DNA from: an uncultured Lachnospiraceae bacterium
GTDB lineage: Bacteria > Bacillota > Clostridia > Lachnospirales > Lachnospiraceae
Assembly: GCA_947382355.1 (NCBI GenBank)
Contig: CANCYR010000005.1
Location: 27,530 to 91,529 of the forward strand
Direction of reading: 5' to 3'
DNA: 64,000 bases
Each line of letters opens with the position of its first letter. Position 1 is the first letter of the stretch. The notes beneath the pieces are model-generated. The model did no database searches. It was given only the letters and a program-made list of their open reading frames with translations, and had not been told where the DNA came from. Below, piece after piece: positions 1 through 8,007 of the stretch. A program made the position numbers and the translations under genes.

Positions 1-1
1 A

Positions 2-631
2 CCAAGAATCATTACAGAAGAATTTGCCGGAGAATTAGCCGCAATGGAAAAGGTATGTCCCCATTTTCATCTGTCCCTTCAAAGCGGCTGTGACGCCACC
101 TTAAAAAGAATGAACCGCCGTTATGACACAAAAGAATTTAAAGAAAAGGTTCAGATTTTGCGGAAAGCTTTTTTACATCCTGCAATTACCACAGATGTAA
201 TAACCGGATTTCCTGGCGAAACAGAAGAAGAATTTCTGGAAACAAAGGCATTTTTAGAAAATATCTGCTTTTTTGAAATGCACGTTTTTCCCTATTCCAA
301 AAGAAAAGGAACAAAAGCCGCCCTTATGGAAAACCAGGTGCCGGAAGCAGTGAAAAAGGAAAGAAGCCATGTGCTTTTAGAACTGGAAAAGAAACAATCA
401 GAAGCCTTTCGGAGGGGATATGTGGGAAAAGAGCTTTCTGTATTGTTTGAAGAGAGGAAGGAGATAGACGGAAAAGAATATGAAATAGGACATACGAAGG
501 AATATGTGAAGGTTGCTGTTTTGGCAGGAAAGGAAAATGGGGACTTTTCTAATGAAATTAAGAAAGTGTCTGCCAAAGATATGATTACGGATGAAGTTGT
601 ATTGGGAGAGTGGATTTGCCTAAATGATTAG
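2..631 (+). CDS. mtaB: tRNA threonylcarbamoyladenosine methylthiotransferase, C-terminal part (MtaB)
   Basis: This radical-SAM methylthiotransferase adds a methylthio group to t6A37 of tRNAs. The gene is cut by the left edge. The frame is open from base 2, so the ATG at 44 is internal. The visible part has the MiaB/MtaB radical-SAM core signature (FHLSLQSGCD, then DVITGFPGETEEEF and HVFPYSKRKGT). It ends in a region of about 65 residues consistent with the TRAM RNA-binding domain. The Fe-S and SAM cysteines would lie upstream of the window. The gene ends 61 bases before the stop of a convergent gene, and half of a long hairpin repeat lies between them. MtaB is favoured over MiaB by the sequence around the SLQSGC motif, from memory of the family; the subfamily was not tested. 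Confidence 0.9.
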   Translation, partial: PRIITEEFAGELAAMEKVCPHFHLSLQSGCDATLKRMNRRYDTKEFKEKVQILRKAFLHPAITTDVITGFPGETEEEFLETKAFLENICFFEMHVFPYSKRKGTKAALMENQVPEAVKKERSHVLLELEKKQSEAFRRGYVGKELSVLFEERKEIDGKEYEIGHTKEYVKVAVLAGKENGDFSNEIKKVSAKDMITDEVVLGEWICLND

Positions 632-634
632 ATT

Positions 635-714
635 TTCAGCCCTCAGCTTCCCCAGACAGGAATCATAACCGGCTGCAGGCAGAAAATGATTTCTAAAGTC
701 TGCCCTTATAAAAA
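635..714. repeat. Half copy of the long hairpin repeat (type 1)
   Basis: This stretch matches the left arm and start of the core of the copy at 35616-35827. Shared pieces are TTCAGCC..CAGCTT, an ACCGGCTGCAGGCAGAAAATG-like segment, ATTTCTAAAG, and CCCTTATAAAAA. The matching right arm is absent, so it cannot form the long stem. It lies between two convergent genes and supplies the last codons and stop of the leftward gene. Confidence 0.75.
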
Positions 715-2270
715 TGTCGCCTGCAAAGCTTTTTGTTCTGCACATTCTGAATCCCACGCTCATATCCATAAGCTGCCAAAAGTACATAAAAAGGCAGATA
801 ATTAATGATATACCGGCTTCGCCCTTCAAAAATTAAAATAAACAAAAGACTTCCTAAAATAGCGCACTGAGCCACCGTAAACAGCTCTTTCCCATAATCA
901 TTTTTCTGTAAAACGGGAGAAAGCGCCACCCCTAAAAATACAAGAATCCAAATCCCCTGAAGCACATACGTATAAATACGGTAATGGGCTCCATTGGGAT
1001 ATATCAGCTCAGTCAGCGGATTTTCCCCCACTCTGGACCAGTCAGCAAAGCTTCCTTCATCTCCCCAGTAAAAATCTCCTTCTGAAGTAACCTGTCTTGC
1101 TTTCTTATTGAGAAAGTCCAGATATCCTATGATACCAAAGTTTTTCATACGCTTTTTATATTCTTCCAGATTGGCTTTTCTTGCAGCAGCCGGATTGGTC
1201 TGGGACATGGTTATGCCTATATCATCCATGTTAAAGCCTCCATAGTAAAACCCGGTTTCGGTCTTTTGTATATTCAGTCCCATCATAAGATAGTGAGTCA
1301 TGGGAACGGCTAAATCATGGTTCAAATCAAACATATCCAAAGTATCCGCATAGCAATGAAAGCCTTTATAGCCTGCAAACAGGAAAAGCCCGCAGCCAAG
1401 AAAATATCCAAATTTCTTTAAAAATAACTTTTTATAAACTTTTTTTGATAAAAATTGTTTCAGGTGAAAGCAAAGAAAGATAATGACAATGGCAATAAGC
1501 AAAATAGCAGCAGTGGGCTTAATCAGAAAGCCGCACAACAGGCAGAGCGGGAAGGAATAAAAAGGAAACAATGTCTTTTTTTCCTCTTTCCATCCTAAGA
1601 AAATCCTACAGTAAAAATAAAAAGCTCCTATAATAAACGGCATGGAAAGAGTGTCCGTATAAGGCACGATCAAATAAGGCGTAAAGCTTAAAAATAAAAT
1701 GGCAGTCCACAGGGTAATATAGGAAAACCTCTTAGAACCCATGAGAAGAGCCGACTTTACAAGAAAAAGAATGGCAAGGTCTACCATAATCGTGTTAAAG
1801 ACAGAATAGGCAAGCCACATATTATGAATTCCAAGAAAGCCAAAAAGTCTGCCAAGCCCCTTTAACACAAGCAGTAAAAACAAATTGTGGGGATACTGGG
1901 AAAAATAAGTATTATAAGAGCCGATTTCATCAGAAAGCGCAGGTGTAATCAGGTTATTACAATCCCATCCAATCTGCGTGCTTACAGAGCTTACAAACAC
2001 AAGCTGCAATAAAAACAGGATTGCCAGAATGCTATATATGATTGGTGTATAATATTTTATGAAAAAAGCGGAATATTTCCTTTTTACCACACAAAACAAT
2101 ACAGCCCCAAAAGCCAGAAACACAGCCCATAAGAGACCAAAGCATATCTGCTTGAAAGGATGAAACAGATTGTTGCTGTTGTTGAAAAACAACATTTCCA
2201 GCCATAGGAAGGAAAATAATAAGAAAAAGCATGTATGAAAAAGAGATATTATTTTAGGAGTTGTTTTCAT
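693..2270 (-). CDS. Polytopic membrane protein, probable GT-C-type glycosyltransferase
   Basis: The 525-residue product is rich in hydrophobic segments, roughly ten to twelve helices, beginning with one at residues 8-28. An acidic loop after the third helix (a DCNN...SDEIG...YPHN region) and a C-terminal EGRSRYIINYLP segment resemble membrane glycosyltransferases that use polyprenyl-linked sugars. No specific substrate can be named. The start at 2270 is preferred over the in-frame ATG at 2288 because AAGGCGG lies just before it. The last codons and the TAG stop fall in a half repeat, so the original C-terminus may have been replaced. It stands alone and is convergent with mtaB. Confidence 0.6.
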   Translation of the reverse strand: MKTTPKIISLFHTCFFLLFSFLWLEMLFFNNSNNLFHPFKQICFGLLWAVFLAFGAVLFCVVKRKYSAFFIKYYTPIIYSILAILFLLQLVFVSSVSTQIGWDCNNLITPALSDEIGSYNTYFSQYPHNLFLLLVLKGLGRLFGFLGIHNMWLAYSVFNTIMVDLAILFLVKSALLMGSKRFSYITLWTAILFLSFTPYLIVPYTDTLSMPFIIGAFYFYCRIFLGWKEEKKTLFPFYSFPLCLLCGFLIKPTAAILLIAIVIIFLCFHLKQFLSKKVYKKLFLKKFGYFLGCGLFLFAGYKGFHCYADTLDMFDLNHDLAVPMTHYLMMGLNIQKTETGFYYGGFNMDDIGITMSQTNPAAARKANLEEYKKRMKNFGIIGYLDFLNKKARQVTSEGDFYWGDEGSFADWSRVGENPLTELIYPNGAHYRIYTYVLQGIWILVFLGVALSPVLQKNDYGKELFTVAQCAILGSLLFILIFEGRSRYIINYLPFYVLLAAYGYERGIQNVQNKKLCRRHFYKGRL

Positions 2271-2288
2271 AAAATGACCGCCTTGCAT

Positions 2289-2483
2289 GAGTTTGGTTTT
2301 AGTATCGTCAAAGCTTTAGCTGATTATGAGATAGTTTATCACAAATTGGAAGGATACGCCAGTTTACATAAGAGACTTATTGGAACGGAAAGTTTCAGGT
2401 GAATTTAATGGAATCAAGAGTGTACTTGTGGTAAAATAAAGTTGCTGACAATTTGGTAAATCGAAATTCACATGGAGGATATC
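2289..2483. other. Spacer with possible decayed coding sequence
   Basis: The spacer holds two short open stretches on the plus strand in different frames. One runs through 2310-2402 (about 30 codons). The other is about 28 codons and ends at a TAA near 2440. Neither has a convincing start or a family I recognise. They may be remains of a gene broken by frameshift. No clear promoter is visible for the lipoprotein gene that follows. Confidence 0.25.
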
Positions 2484-3098
2484 ATGAAAAAACTATCTGT
2501 TTTACTATTTATTCTATTAAGCACACAACTTTGTGGATGTTCCAATCAGGCACCGGAAATTAATGAAACTGTTTCAAATATATCTGAATTGCCTTTGCCG
2601 GAACTTGAAACTTCGTCGGTTGAAGAAAAGGATTCGGTATCTTCTAAAAATGCAGAAACAGAAAATACGGACGCCCCTGTTCAAAATATGGCTCCTCAAC
2701 CAGAAGGAACTGTGACAACAGCAGAGGACGGTTACTATAGTGTCGCAACAAATATTTCTCGTGCTGATGTGGAAAGCTATGCGGCTCAAGTCAGGCAACA
2801 GTTTTTGGAACATGATTGGTCAGCGATTTCTTCTGAAATTTCTTATCCCATTACAATATCTGATATTACTTATAATAACAGCACAGATTTTCTTGAGGCG
2901 TCCGACAGCTTTGACAGCAACTTAGATGAAGCTTTTTTTTCGGCTCTTGAAGAAGAAGACTGTGCGGAGATGTTTTGCAATTGGCAAGGTATTATGCTGG
3001 GAGAAACAGGGCAGGTTTGGATTAGTGAAGTTTTAGATGCAGAATTCCATTCACAAGGGTTAAAGATAATTGCTGTCAATGGGCTTTTAAAAAAATAA
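2484..3098 (+). CDS. Secreted lipoprotein of unknown function
   Basis: The 204-residue product starts with a typical lipoprotein signal: two lysines, a hydrophobic core and the lipobox LCGC, with Cys19 as the likely lipidated residue. A low-complexity linker rich in Ser, Glu and Thr follows at about residues 22-85. The C-terminal domain of about 120 residues begins near SRADVESYAAQVRQQFLEHDW. It resembles the small NTF2/SnoaL-like domains of many clostridial lipoproteins, but I cannot assign it firmly. The start at 2484 is chosen because GGAGG (2474-2478) sits 5 bases before it; the ATG at 2472 would place the ribosome binding site inside the gene. It is followed by a long hairpin repeat that could end transcription. 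Confidence 0.7.
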   Translation: MKKLSVLLFILLSTQLCGCSNQAPEINETVSNISELPLPELETSSVEEKDSVSSKNAETENTDAPVQNMAPQPEGTVTTAEDGYYSVATNISRADVESYAAQVRQQFLEHDWSAISSEISYPITISDITYNNSTDFLEASDSFDSNLDEAFFSALEEEDCAEMFCNWQGIMLGETGQVWISEVLDAEFHSQGLKIIAVNGLLKK

Positions 3099-3120
3099 GC
3101 CTTTCCTATTACTGCCTTAG

Positions 3121-3338
3121 TAACAGTTCAGCCAGCAGCTTCCACACAGGCAACGGGAGGGGCATTGGGCAGAACATGTTTCTACGCCGTCACGCTCCCG
3201 CTCTGATAAAAACGCAACAGTGCTAAGCTCGAAAATACCTCGCTAAGCGCTGGCGTTTTTATAAGGACGACTTAAGAAATCATGTTCTGCCCAATGCCCC
3301 TCCCGTTGCCTGTGTGGAAACTGCTGGCTGAACTGTTA
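3121..3338. repeat. Long hairpin repeat, type 1, copy A
   Basis: Two 58-base arms (3121-3178 and 3281-3338) are reverse complements with a single mismatch. They enclose a 102-base core. Inside the core, ATAAAAACGC (3206-3215) pairs with GCGTTTTTAT (3253-3262), with a smaller CAGTGCT/AGCGCTG stem further in. The core is shared with copies at 33.7, 35.7 and 37.3 kb. The middle of the arms is not shared. No open reading frame is present. It fills most of the 332-base gap between the lipoprotein gene and ireB. Confidence 0.95.
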
Positions 3339-3370
3339 CAGTCTTATCACAAACATTTTTCCCTGAAACC

Positions 3371-3399
3371 TTGAATTTTCTCTTTAAATAGGTTAAAAT
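3371..3399 (+). promoter_or_regulatory. Putative sigma-A promoter of the ireB operon
   Basis: TTGAAT (3371-3376) and TAAAAT (3394-3399) are separated by 17 bases, about 30 bases upstream of ireB. This is the only good match in the gap after the hairpin repeat. Confidence 0.55.
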
Positions 3400-3430
3400 A
3401 GTAAATATCTACGAGTAAGGACGTGACAAG

Positions 3431-3694
3431 ATGACGGATTTAGGAAACACACAATACTTTAAAGTGGAAGCAGAACCTGAAACAGGGGTGAAGGTAGTAT
3501 TATCCACTGTTTACGAGGCACTAACAGAAAAGGGTTACAATCCTGTAAATCAAATCGTGGGATATATTATGTCCGGCGACCCCACTTATATCACCAGCCA
3601 TAAAAATGCCAGGAGCCTGATTATGAAGGTGGAGCGGGACGAGCTGGTAGAGGAAATGCTTAAGATTTACATCAGGACCAATAAATGGGAATAG
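3431..3694 (+). CDS. ireB: IreB family regulatory phosphoprotein (UPF0297)
   Basis: The 87-residue product matches the IreB/YrzL family over its full length, including the GYNPVNQIVGYIMSGDPTYI segment that is nearly invariant. In Enterococcus, IreB is a substrate of the IreK Ser/Thr kinase and affects cephalosporin tolerance. Whether it does so here is not known. The gene opens the operon leading through ruvX and the DUF1292 gene, the usual Firmicutes order. Thr7-like residues near the N-terminus (MTDLGNTQYF) are candidate phosphorylation sites. Confidence 0.93.
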   Translation: MTDLGNTQYFKVEAEPETGVKVVLSTVYEALTEKGYNPVNQIVGYIMSGDPTYITSHKNARSLIMKVERDELVEEMLKIYIRTNKWE

Positions 3695-3726
3695 TGCAGT
3701 CTTAAGGCGGCAGGAAGGTAAGCTAT

Positions 3727-4176
3727 ATGCGCATTATGGGTTTGGACTTTGGCGCGAAAACAGTAGGGGTGGCAGTCAGCGATCCTTTGCTTGTTACGGC
3801 TCAAAGCTTAGAAACGATTACGAGGAAGTCGGAAAAAAAATTAAGACAAACATTAGCTCGAATCGAAGAGCTGATTCAGGAATATCAGATAGATAAAATT
3901 GTTCTGGGGCTTCCCAAAAACATGAATGGAACTGAAGGGGAACGTGTAGAGAAAACAAAAGAGTTTCAGGATATGCTTTTTCGGAGGACAGGCCTTTCGG
4001 TTGAGTTGTGGGATGAAAGGCTTACTACCGTGGCGGCAGACCGGATTATGGTGGAAAGCGGCATACGCAGAGAGCACAGAAAAGAGCATGTGGATGCGGT
4101 GGCGGCTTCTTTTATTCTGCAGGGATATTTGGATTACTTAAAGAAGGATCAGGAGAAAGAAATTGGAGAAAATTGA
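3727..4176 (+). CDS. ruvX: Holliday junction resolvase-like protein, YqgF/RuvX
   Basis: The 149-residue protein has the RNase H-like fold of the YqgF family. It opens with [16 protein letters not shown], where Asp7 is the first catalytic acid. Next comes [11 protein letters not shown], then [11 protein letters not shown] with Asp and Glu, and last HVDAVAAS with the final Asp. In bacteria this family is linked to 16S rRNA 5' end processing and to junction resolution. All key residues are present and the length is normal. It lies 32 bases after ireB. The next gene starts inside its 3' end, suggesting translational coupling. Confidence 0.93.
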   Translation: MRIMGLDFGAKTVGVAVSDPLLVTAQSLETITRKSEKKLRQTLARIEELIQEYQIDKIVLGLPKNMNGTEGERVEKTKEFQDMLFRRTGLSVELWDERLTTVAADRIMVESGIRREHRKEHVDAVAASFILQGYLDYLKKDQEKEIGEN

Positions 4177-4429
4177 ATTTATACCGGAGCTGAATGAAGA
4201 ACCGGTAGAGTTTTTTGTTGTGGAGCAGACAATGATAGCAGGCATAACCTATCTGCTTGTGACGGATCAGGAAGATGGGGATGCCCAGGCGCTCATTTTA
4301 AAGGACGTATCCGGAAACGGAGATGAAAAGAGCACATATGCGATTGTTTCAGAAGAAAAGGAGCTTGAAGCAGTGGCAGGCGTGTTTGAAAATATGCTGG
4401 ATGATATAAAATTTGAAAAAGACGAATAG
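4163..4429 (+). CDS. DUF1292 family protein (YrzB-like)
   Basis: This 88-residue acidic protein belongs to the DUF1292 family that follows ruvX in many Firmicutes. It carries the family's pattern: an FF-V-EQT beginning, then YLLVTD, then ALILKD. Its function is unknown. The start is TTG at 4163, supported by AGGAG at 4151-4155 with a spacing of 7 bases. The start lies 14 bases inside ruvX, so the two are probably translationally coupled. Confidence 0.88.
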   Translation: MEKIEFIPELNEEPVEFFVVEQTMIAGITYLLVTDQEDGDAQALILKDVSGNGDEKSTYAIVSEEKELEAVAGVFENMLDDIKFEKDE

Positions 4430-4448
4430 CTTTCAGACAGGTGTGAAA

Positions 4449-4934
4449 ATGGATAGAAATGGCCTTAGCAAAGAAGAGGTTGCGGCAATTTTAAAAGAAA
4501 AAGGATTAAAGGTAACCATACAGAGAGTGCTTGTGTTGAAAACACTTTCTGCCTGTGAGGACCGGCACCTGACTGCGGAAGAAATTTATGAGCTTGTAAA
4601 AGTAGAATACCCGGAAATCGGGCTTGCTACTGTTTATAGAACAATACAGCTTTTGTTAGAACTTAACCTTATTGACCGGATTAATCTGGATGATGGGTTT
4701 GCCCGTTATGAAATCGGCACATTTAACAAGGGGGAAACCAGACATCATCATCATCATCTAATATGCTTAAAGTGCGGAAAGGTAGCTTCTTTTGAGGACG
4801 ACCTGTTAGAAGGTCTGGAACAGAAGATACAGGAAAGCACTGGTTTTGTTGTGTCCGATCATGAAGTGAAGCTCTACGGCTGCTGTAAAGAATGTGGAGG
4901 AAATTTACTTGAAAAATGTAGTACAACAAAATAG
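4449..4934 (+). CDS. Fur family metal- or peroxide-responsive repressor
   Basis: The 161-residue product has the Fur layout. A winged-helix domain spans about residues 10-85 (TIQRVLVLKTL...HLTAEEIYELV...GLATVYRTI). A dimerisation domain follows with a run of five histidines (99-103) and two CxxC pairs (Cys106/Cys109 and Cys146/Cys149) for structural zinc. Whether it is Fur, PerR or Zur cannot be settled from sequence alone. ATG at 4449 is preferred over the in-frame TTG at 4413, because AGGTG lies just before it and the TTG has no ribosome binding site. The gene overlaps the start of RNase J by 26 bases, so the two are probably coupled. A Fur-type gene here is an addition to the Bacillus order. 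Confidence 0.9.
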   Translation: MDRNGLSKEEVAAILKEKGLKVTIQRVLVLKTLSACEDRHLTAEEIYELVKVEYPEIGLATVYRTIQLLLELNLIDRINLDDGFARYEIGTFNKGETRHHHHHLICLKCGKVASFEDDLLEGLEQKIQESTGFVVSDHEVKLYGCCKECGGNLLEKCSTTK

Positions 4935-6582
4935 TTCCAAGCTGAAAATCATACCATTAGGAGGTTTGGAGCAAATCGGAATGAACATTACAGCCTTTGA
5001 ATACGAGGACTGTATTATTGTGGTGGACTGCGGTCTGTCCTTTCCGGCAGATGACATGCTGGGAATCGATCTGGTAATCCCGGATATTACCTATCTGAAA
5101 GAAAATTCAGAAAAGGTAAAAGGATTTATGATTACCCACGGACATGAAGACCATATCGGAGCGCTTCCTTATGTGCTGAAGGAGCTTTCCGTACCAATTT
5201 ATGCCACAAAGCTCACTATGGGAATCATAGAAAACAAATTAAAAGAACATGGTCTGGAACGTGCCACAAAGAGAAAGGTAGTAAAATTCGGACAGCATAT
5301 CAATCTTGGAAAGTTCCGGATTGAATTTATCAAGACCAACCACAGCATTGTGGATGCAGCTGCCCTTGCCATTTATTCTCCCGCAGGAATCGTAGTCCAT
5401 ACAGGCGATTTCAAGGTGGATTACACCCCTGTGTTCGGGGATGCCATTGACTTGCAGAGATTTGGCGAATTAGGAAAAAAAGGCGTGCTTGCATTGATGT
5501 GCGACAGTACCAATGCGGAACGTCCCGGTTTTACCCAATCGGAAAAAACCGTAGGCGTTACTTTTGACCATATCTTTATGGACCATAAAAATACAAGGAT
5601 TATCATTGCCACTTTTGCTTCCAATGTGGACAGGGTGCAGCAGATTATCAATTCCGCATATAAATACGGCAGAAAGGTAGTGGTGGAAGGCAGGAGCATG
5701 GTAAACATCATCGATACTGCTTCCAGTCTGGGATATTTGAAAATCCCGGAAAACACCCTGATTGATATAGAACAGTTAAAGAATTATCCTGATGAAAAGA
5801 CGGTTCTGATTACAACGGGAAGTCAGGGGGAAAGTATGGCAGCCCTTAGCAGGATGGCAAGCGGCATGCATAAAAAGGTATCTATCGGTCCCCTTGATAC
5901 CGTTATTTTCTCTTCCAATCCCATTCCGGGAAATGAAAAGGCAGTGTCAAAGGTCATCAATGAGCTTTATGCCAAAGGTGCAGATGTAATCTTTCAGGAT
6001 GCCCATGTGTCAGGACATGCCTGCAGGGAAGAGATAAAGCTGATATATACCCTGGTTCAGCCCAAATATGCGATTCCGGTCCATGGCGAGTACCGGCATT
6101 TAAAGGCTCAGGCTGCTTTGGCAAGAGAGCTTGGAATGAGCAAGGAAAATATCTTCATCCTTTCTTCCGGCGATGTTCTGGAGCTGGATGGGAACGGTGC
6201 GGAAGTAACGGGAAGCGTGCCGGTAGGAGATATCTATGTGGATGGCCTTGGCGTAGGGGATGTTGGAAATGTAGTAATCAGGGATAGACAACATCTGGCG
6301 GAAGATGGTATTCTGATTGTAGTGATTGCTTTGGATTCTTACAACAGCATTGTGGTTTCCGGTCCGGAAATCGTTTCAAGAGGCTTTGTTTATGTAAGGG
6401 AAGCGGACGAGCTTCTGGAAGAAGCCAGAAGCATTATATCAGAAGCTTTGGATGAATGTATGAATAAAAAAATTACGGACTGGGGCAAGATTAAATCCAT
6501 GATCAAGGACGAGGCAGGGGAATTCCTTTGGAGAAAAACAAAAAGAAGGCCCATGATTCTGCCGATTATTATTGAGGTATAG
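4909..6582 (+). CDS. rnj: Ribonuclease J
   Basis: The 557-residue product is a metallo-beta-lactamase/beta-CASP ribonuclease that matures and degrades RNA with 5'-3' exonuclease and endonuclease activity. The zinc motif HGHEDHIG lies at about residues 76-83, preceded by PLGGLEQIGMN. Downstream are GDFK, CDSTNAERPGFT, the beta-CASP segment with TGSQGE, DAHVSGHA, and PVHGEYRH. The C-terminal domain ends in RRPMILPIIIEV. The start is taken as TTG at 4909 because GGAGG (4896-4900) sits 8 bases upstream; the GTG at 4894 lacks a site. The gene overlaps fur by 26 bases and is followed 3 bases later by ylbF, so it belongs to the operon. Confidence 0.95.
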   Translation: MKNVVQQNSSKLKIIPLGGLEQIGMNITAFEYEDCIIVVDCGLSFPADDMLGIDLVIPDITYLKENSEKVKGFMITHGHEDHIGALPYVLKELSVPIYATKLTMGIIENKLKEHGLERATKRKVVKFGQHINLGKFRIEFIKTNHSIVDAAALAIYSPAGIVVHTGDFKVDYTPVFGDAIDLQRFGELGKKGVLALMCDSTNAERPGFTQSEKTVGVTFDHIFMDHKNTRIIIATFASNVDRVQQIINSAYKYGRKVVVEGRSMVNIIDTASSLGYLKIPENTLIDIEQLKNYPDEKTVLITTGSQGESMAALSRMASGMHKKVSIGPLDTVIFSSNPIPGNEKAVSKVINELYAKGADVIFQDAHVSGHACREEIKLIYTLVQPKYAIPVHGEYRHLKAQAALARELGMSKENIFILSSGDVLELDGNGAEVTGSVPVGDIYVDGLGVGDVGNVVIRDRQHLAEDGILIVVIALDSYNSIVVSGPEIVSRGFVYVREADELLEEARSIISEALDECMNKKITDWGKIKSMIKDEAGEFLWRKTKRRPMILPIIIEV

Positions 6583-6585
6583 CTT

Positions 6586-6918
6586 ATGGCACAATTTGAT
6601 GAGGAGCTGGAAGCTTTTATAGGAGCAGTAAAAAATACGGAAGCATTTACGGAGTATGAAAAGCAAAAGGAACGGATAAAGGAATATCCTGACCTGAAGG
6701 TAAGGCTTAATGAATTCAGAGAGCGCAATTACCGGCTGCAGACTTCAGAGAATACAGCCGAGCTGTTTGAAGAGATAGACAAGTTTACAATAGAGTACGA
6801 AGCATTTCGGGAAATTCCCATGGTTCATGATTTTCTGGAAAAAGAACTGGCATACTGCAGGATGATTCAGCAGATTAATGACAGACTGTTAAAGGCGTTT
6901 GCCGTTGACTTTGAGTAG
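6586..6918 (+). CDS. ylbF: YlbF/YmcA family protein
   Basis: This 110-residue helical protein matches the YlbF/YmcA (DUF964) family. In Bacillus, YlbF, YmcA and YaaT form a complex that adjusts RNase Y activity and promotes biofilm, sporulation and competence. The family pattern is visible: an N-terminal AFIGAVKNTEAF helix, a coiled-coil middle, and a C-terminal helix with LEKELAYCRMIQQIND. Its position directly after RNase J suggests a shared role in RNA turnover, but that is inference. Whether it is YlbF or YmcA proper is not settled. Confidence 0.82.
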   Translation: MAQFDEELEAFIGAVKNTEAFTEYEKQKERIKEYPDLKVRLNEFRERNYRLQTSENTAELFEEIDKFTIEYEAFREIPMVHDFLEKELAYCRMIQQINDRLLKAFAVDFE

Positions 6919-6948
6919 CGTCCGAGGTGTTTTGAAAGAGGTGGGAAG

Positions 6949-7341
6949 ATGAGTGCAAAGCAGGTAGCAGGTGCTTTTTTAGGAGTAATATTTAAGGTGG
7001 TAATATGGGCAATTATCATTATGATAGTGTATAAAAATGCTATTTATGGCTATTCCTTTGGCTTTCAAGTATTTTCTGACCGGCCGATGGCAACTGCTTC
7101 ATCAGCAGTTACAGTGAATGTTCCCATTCTTGAAGGGAAATCCAATATGGAAATTGCCCGTCTGTTAAAAGAAAAAGGGCTGATAAAGGATGCCAATGTT
7201 TTTTATGTGCAGCTAATGCTTTCCGATTATAAGGATAAGCTAAGGCCTGGAATTTATGATTTCAGCACCACCATGACTGCAGAAGAGATGATAAAGCTTA
7301 TGGCAGAAGATCCTGAGGAGGCAGAGGAAGAAGAAAAGTGA
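6949..7341 (+). CDS. Short MltG/YceG-like membrane protein without catalytic domain
   Basis: The 130-residue protein has one N-terminal transmembrane helix (about residues 8-30) and an external LysM-like segment (about 55-115: VPILEGKSNMEIARLLKEKGLI...RPGIYDFSTTMTAEEMI). That is the N-terminal module of the endolytic transglycosylase MltG. The catalytic domain with its glutamate, over 200 residues in full-length MltG, is absent, and the protein ends in an acidic tail. The position matches Bacillus yrrL. It may be a regulatory or peptidoglycan-binding derivative. There is no sign of a frameshift, since trmR starts immediately with a GTGA overlap. Confidence 0.75.
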   Translation: MSAKQVAGAFLGVIFKVVIWAIIIMIVYKNAIYGYSFGFQVFSDRPMATASSAVTVNVPILEGKSNMEIARLLKEKGLIKDANVFYVQLMLSDYKDKLRPGIYDFSTTMTAEEMIKLMAEDPEEAEEEEK

Positions 7342-8003
7342 TAGTTGATGAACGTTTTGCCGCTTATATCAATTCTCTGGAGAATGGCAATAAAAAATAT
7401 TTAGATGAACTGGAGGCGTATGCATGGAAAACGGATGTGCCGATTATCCGTAAGGAAATGCAGAGCCTTCTAAAAACCTTATTGGTCATGAATAAACCGA
7501 AGCAGATTCTGGAAGTGGGAACTGCTATCGGTTTTTCTGCGTTACTAATGGCGGAAGCAGCGCCGAAAGCGCACATTACCACAATAGAAAAATATGAAAA
7601 AAGAATTCCGTTAGCAAAAGAAAATTTTAAAAGGTTTGGCAAGGATGGACAGATTACCCTGTTAGAAGGTGATGCTGCCATGATTCTAAAACAGCTTACG
7701 GGCACATATGATTTTATTTTTATGGATGCGGCAAAGGGACAATATATTCACTTTCTGCCGGAGGTATTAAGGCTTTTAAATACAGGGGGCATTTTGCTGT
7801 CAGATAATATTCTTCAGGACGGAGATATCATTCAGTCTAGATTTGCCGTAACCAAGAGAAACCGTACCATTCATGCAAGAATGCGGGAATATCTTTATAC
7901 CCTGAAGCATCATGAGCTGTTAGAAACCGCCATCCTTCCTTTAGGGGATGGAGCGGCAATATCCGTAAAGAAAGAAACCGCCCGACAGGAAGGAGCAGAA
8001 TAA
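7338..8003 (+). CDS. trmR: tRNA 5-hydroxyuridine methyltransferase (TrmR), O-methyltransferase family
   Basis: The 221-residue product is a class I SAM-dependent O-methyltransferase. Motif I is ILEVGTAIGFSALLMA, followed by TIEKYEKRIPLAKENF and the metal-site region FIFMDAAKGQY. In Bacillus, YrrM (TrmR) methylates 5-hydroxyuridine at tRNA position 34 to 5-methoxyuridine. The neighbour is the U32 protein that makes the hydroxyuridine, which supports TrmR over a catechol-type methyltransferase. The GTG start at 7338 overlaps the previous stop as GTGA. It ends 4 bases before trhP. Confidence 0.85.
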   Translation: MIVDERFAAYINSLENGNKKYLDELEAYAWKTDVPIIRKEMQSLLKTLLVMNKPKQILEVGTAIGFSALLMAEAAPKAHITTIEKYEKRIPLAKENFKRFGKDGQITLLEGDAAMILKQLTGTYDFIFMDAAKGQYIHFLPEVLRLLNTGGILLSDNILQDGDIIQSRFAVTKRNRTIHARMREYLYTLKHHELLETAILPLGDGAAISVKKETARQEGAE

Positions 8004-8007
8004 AAAT

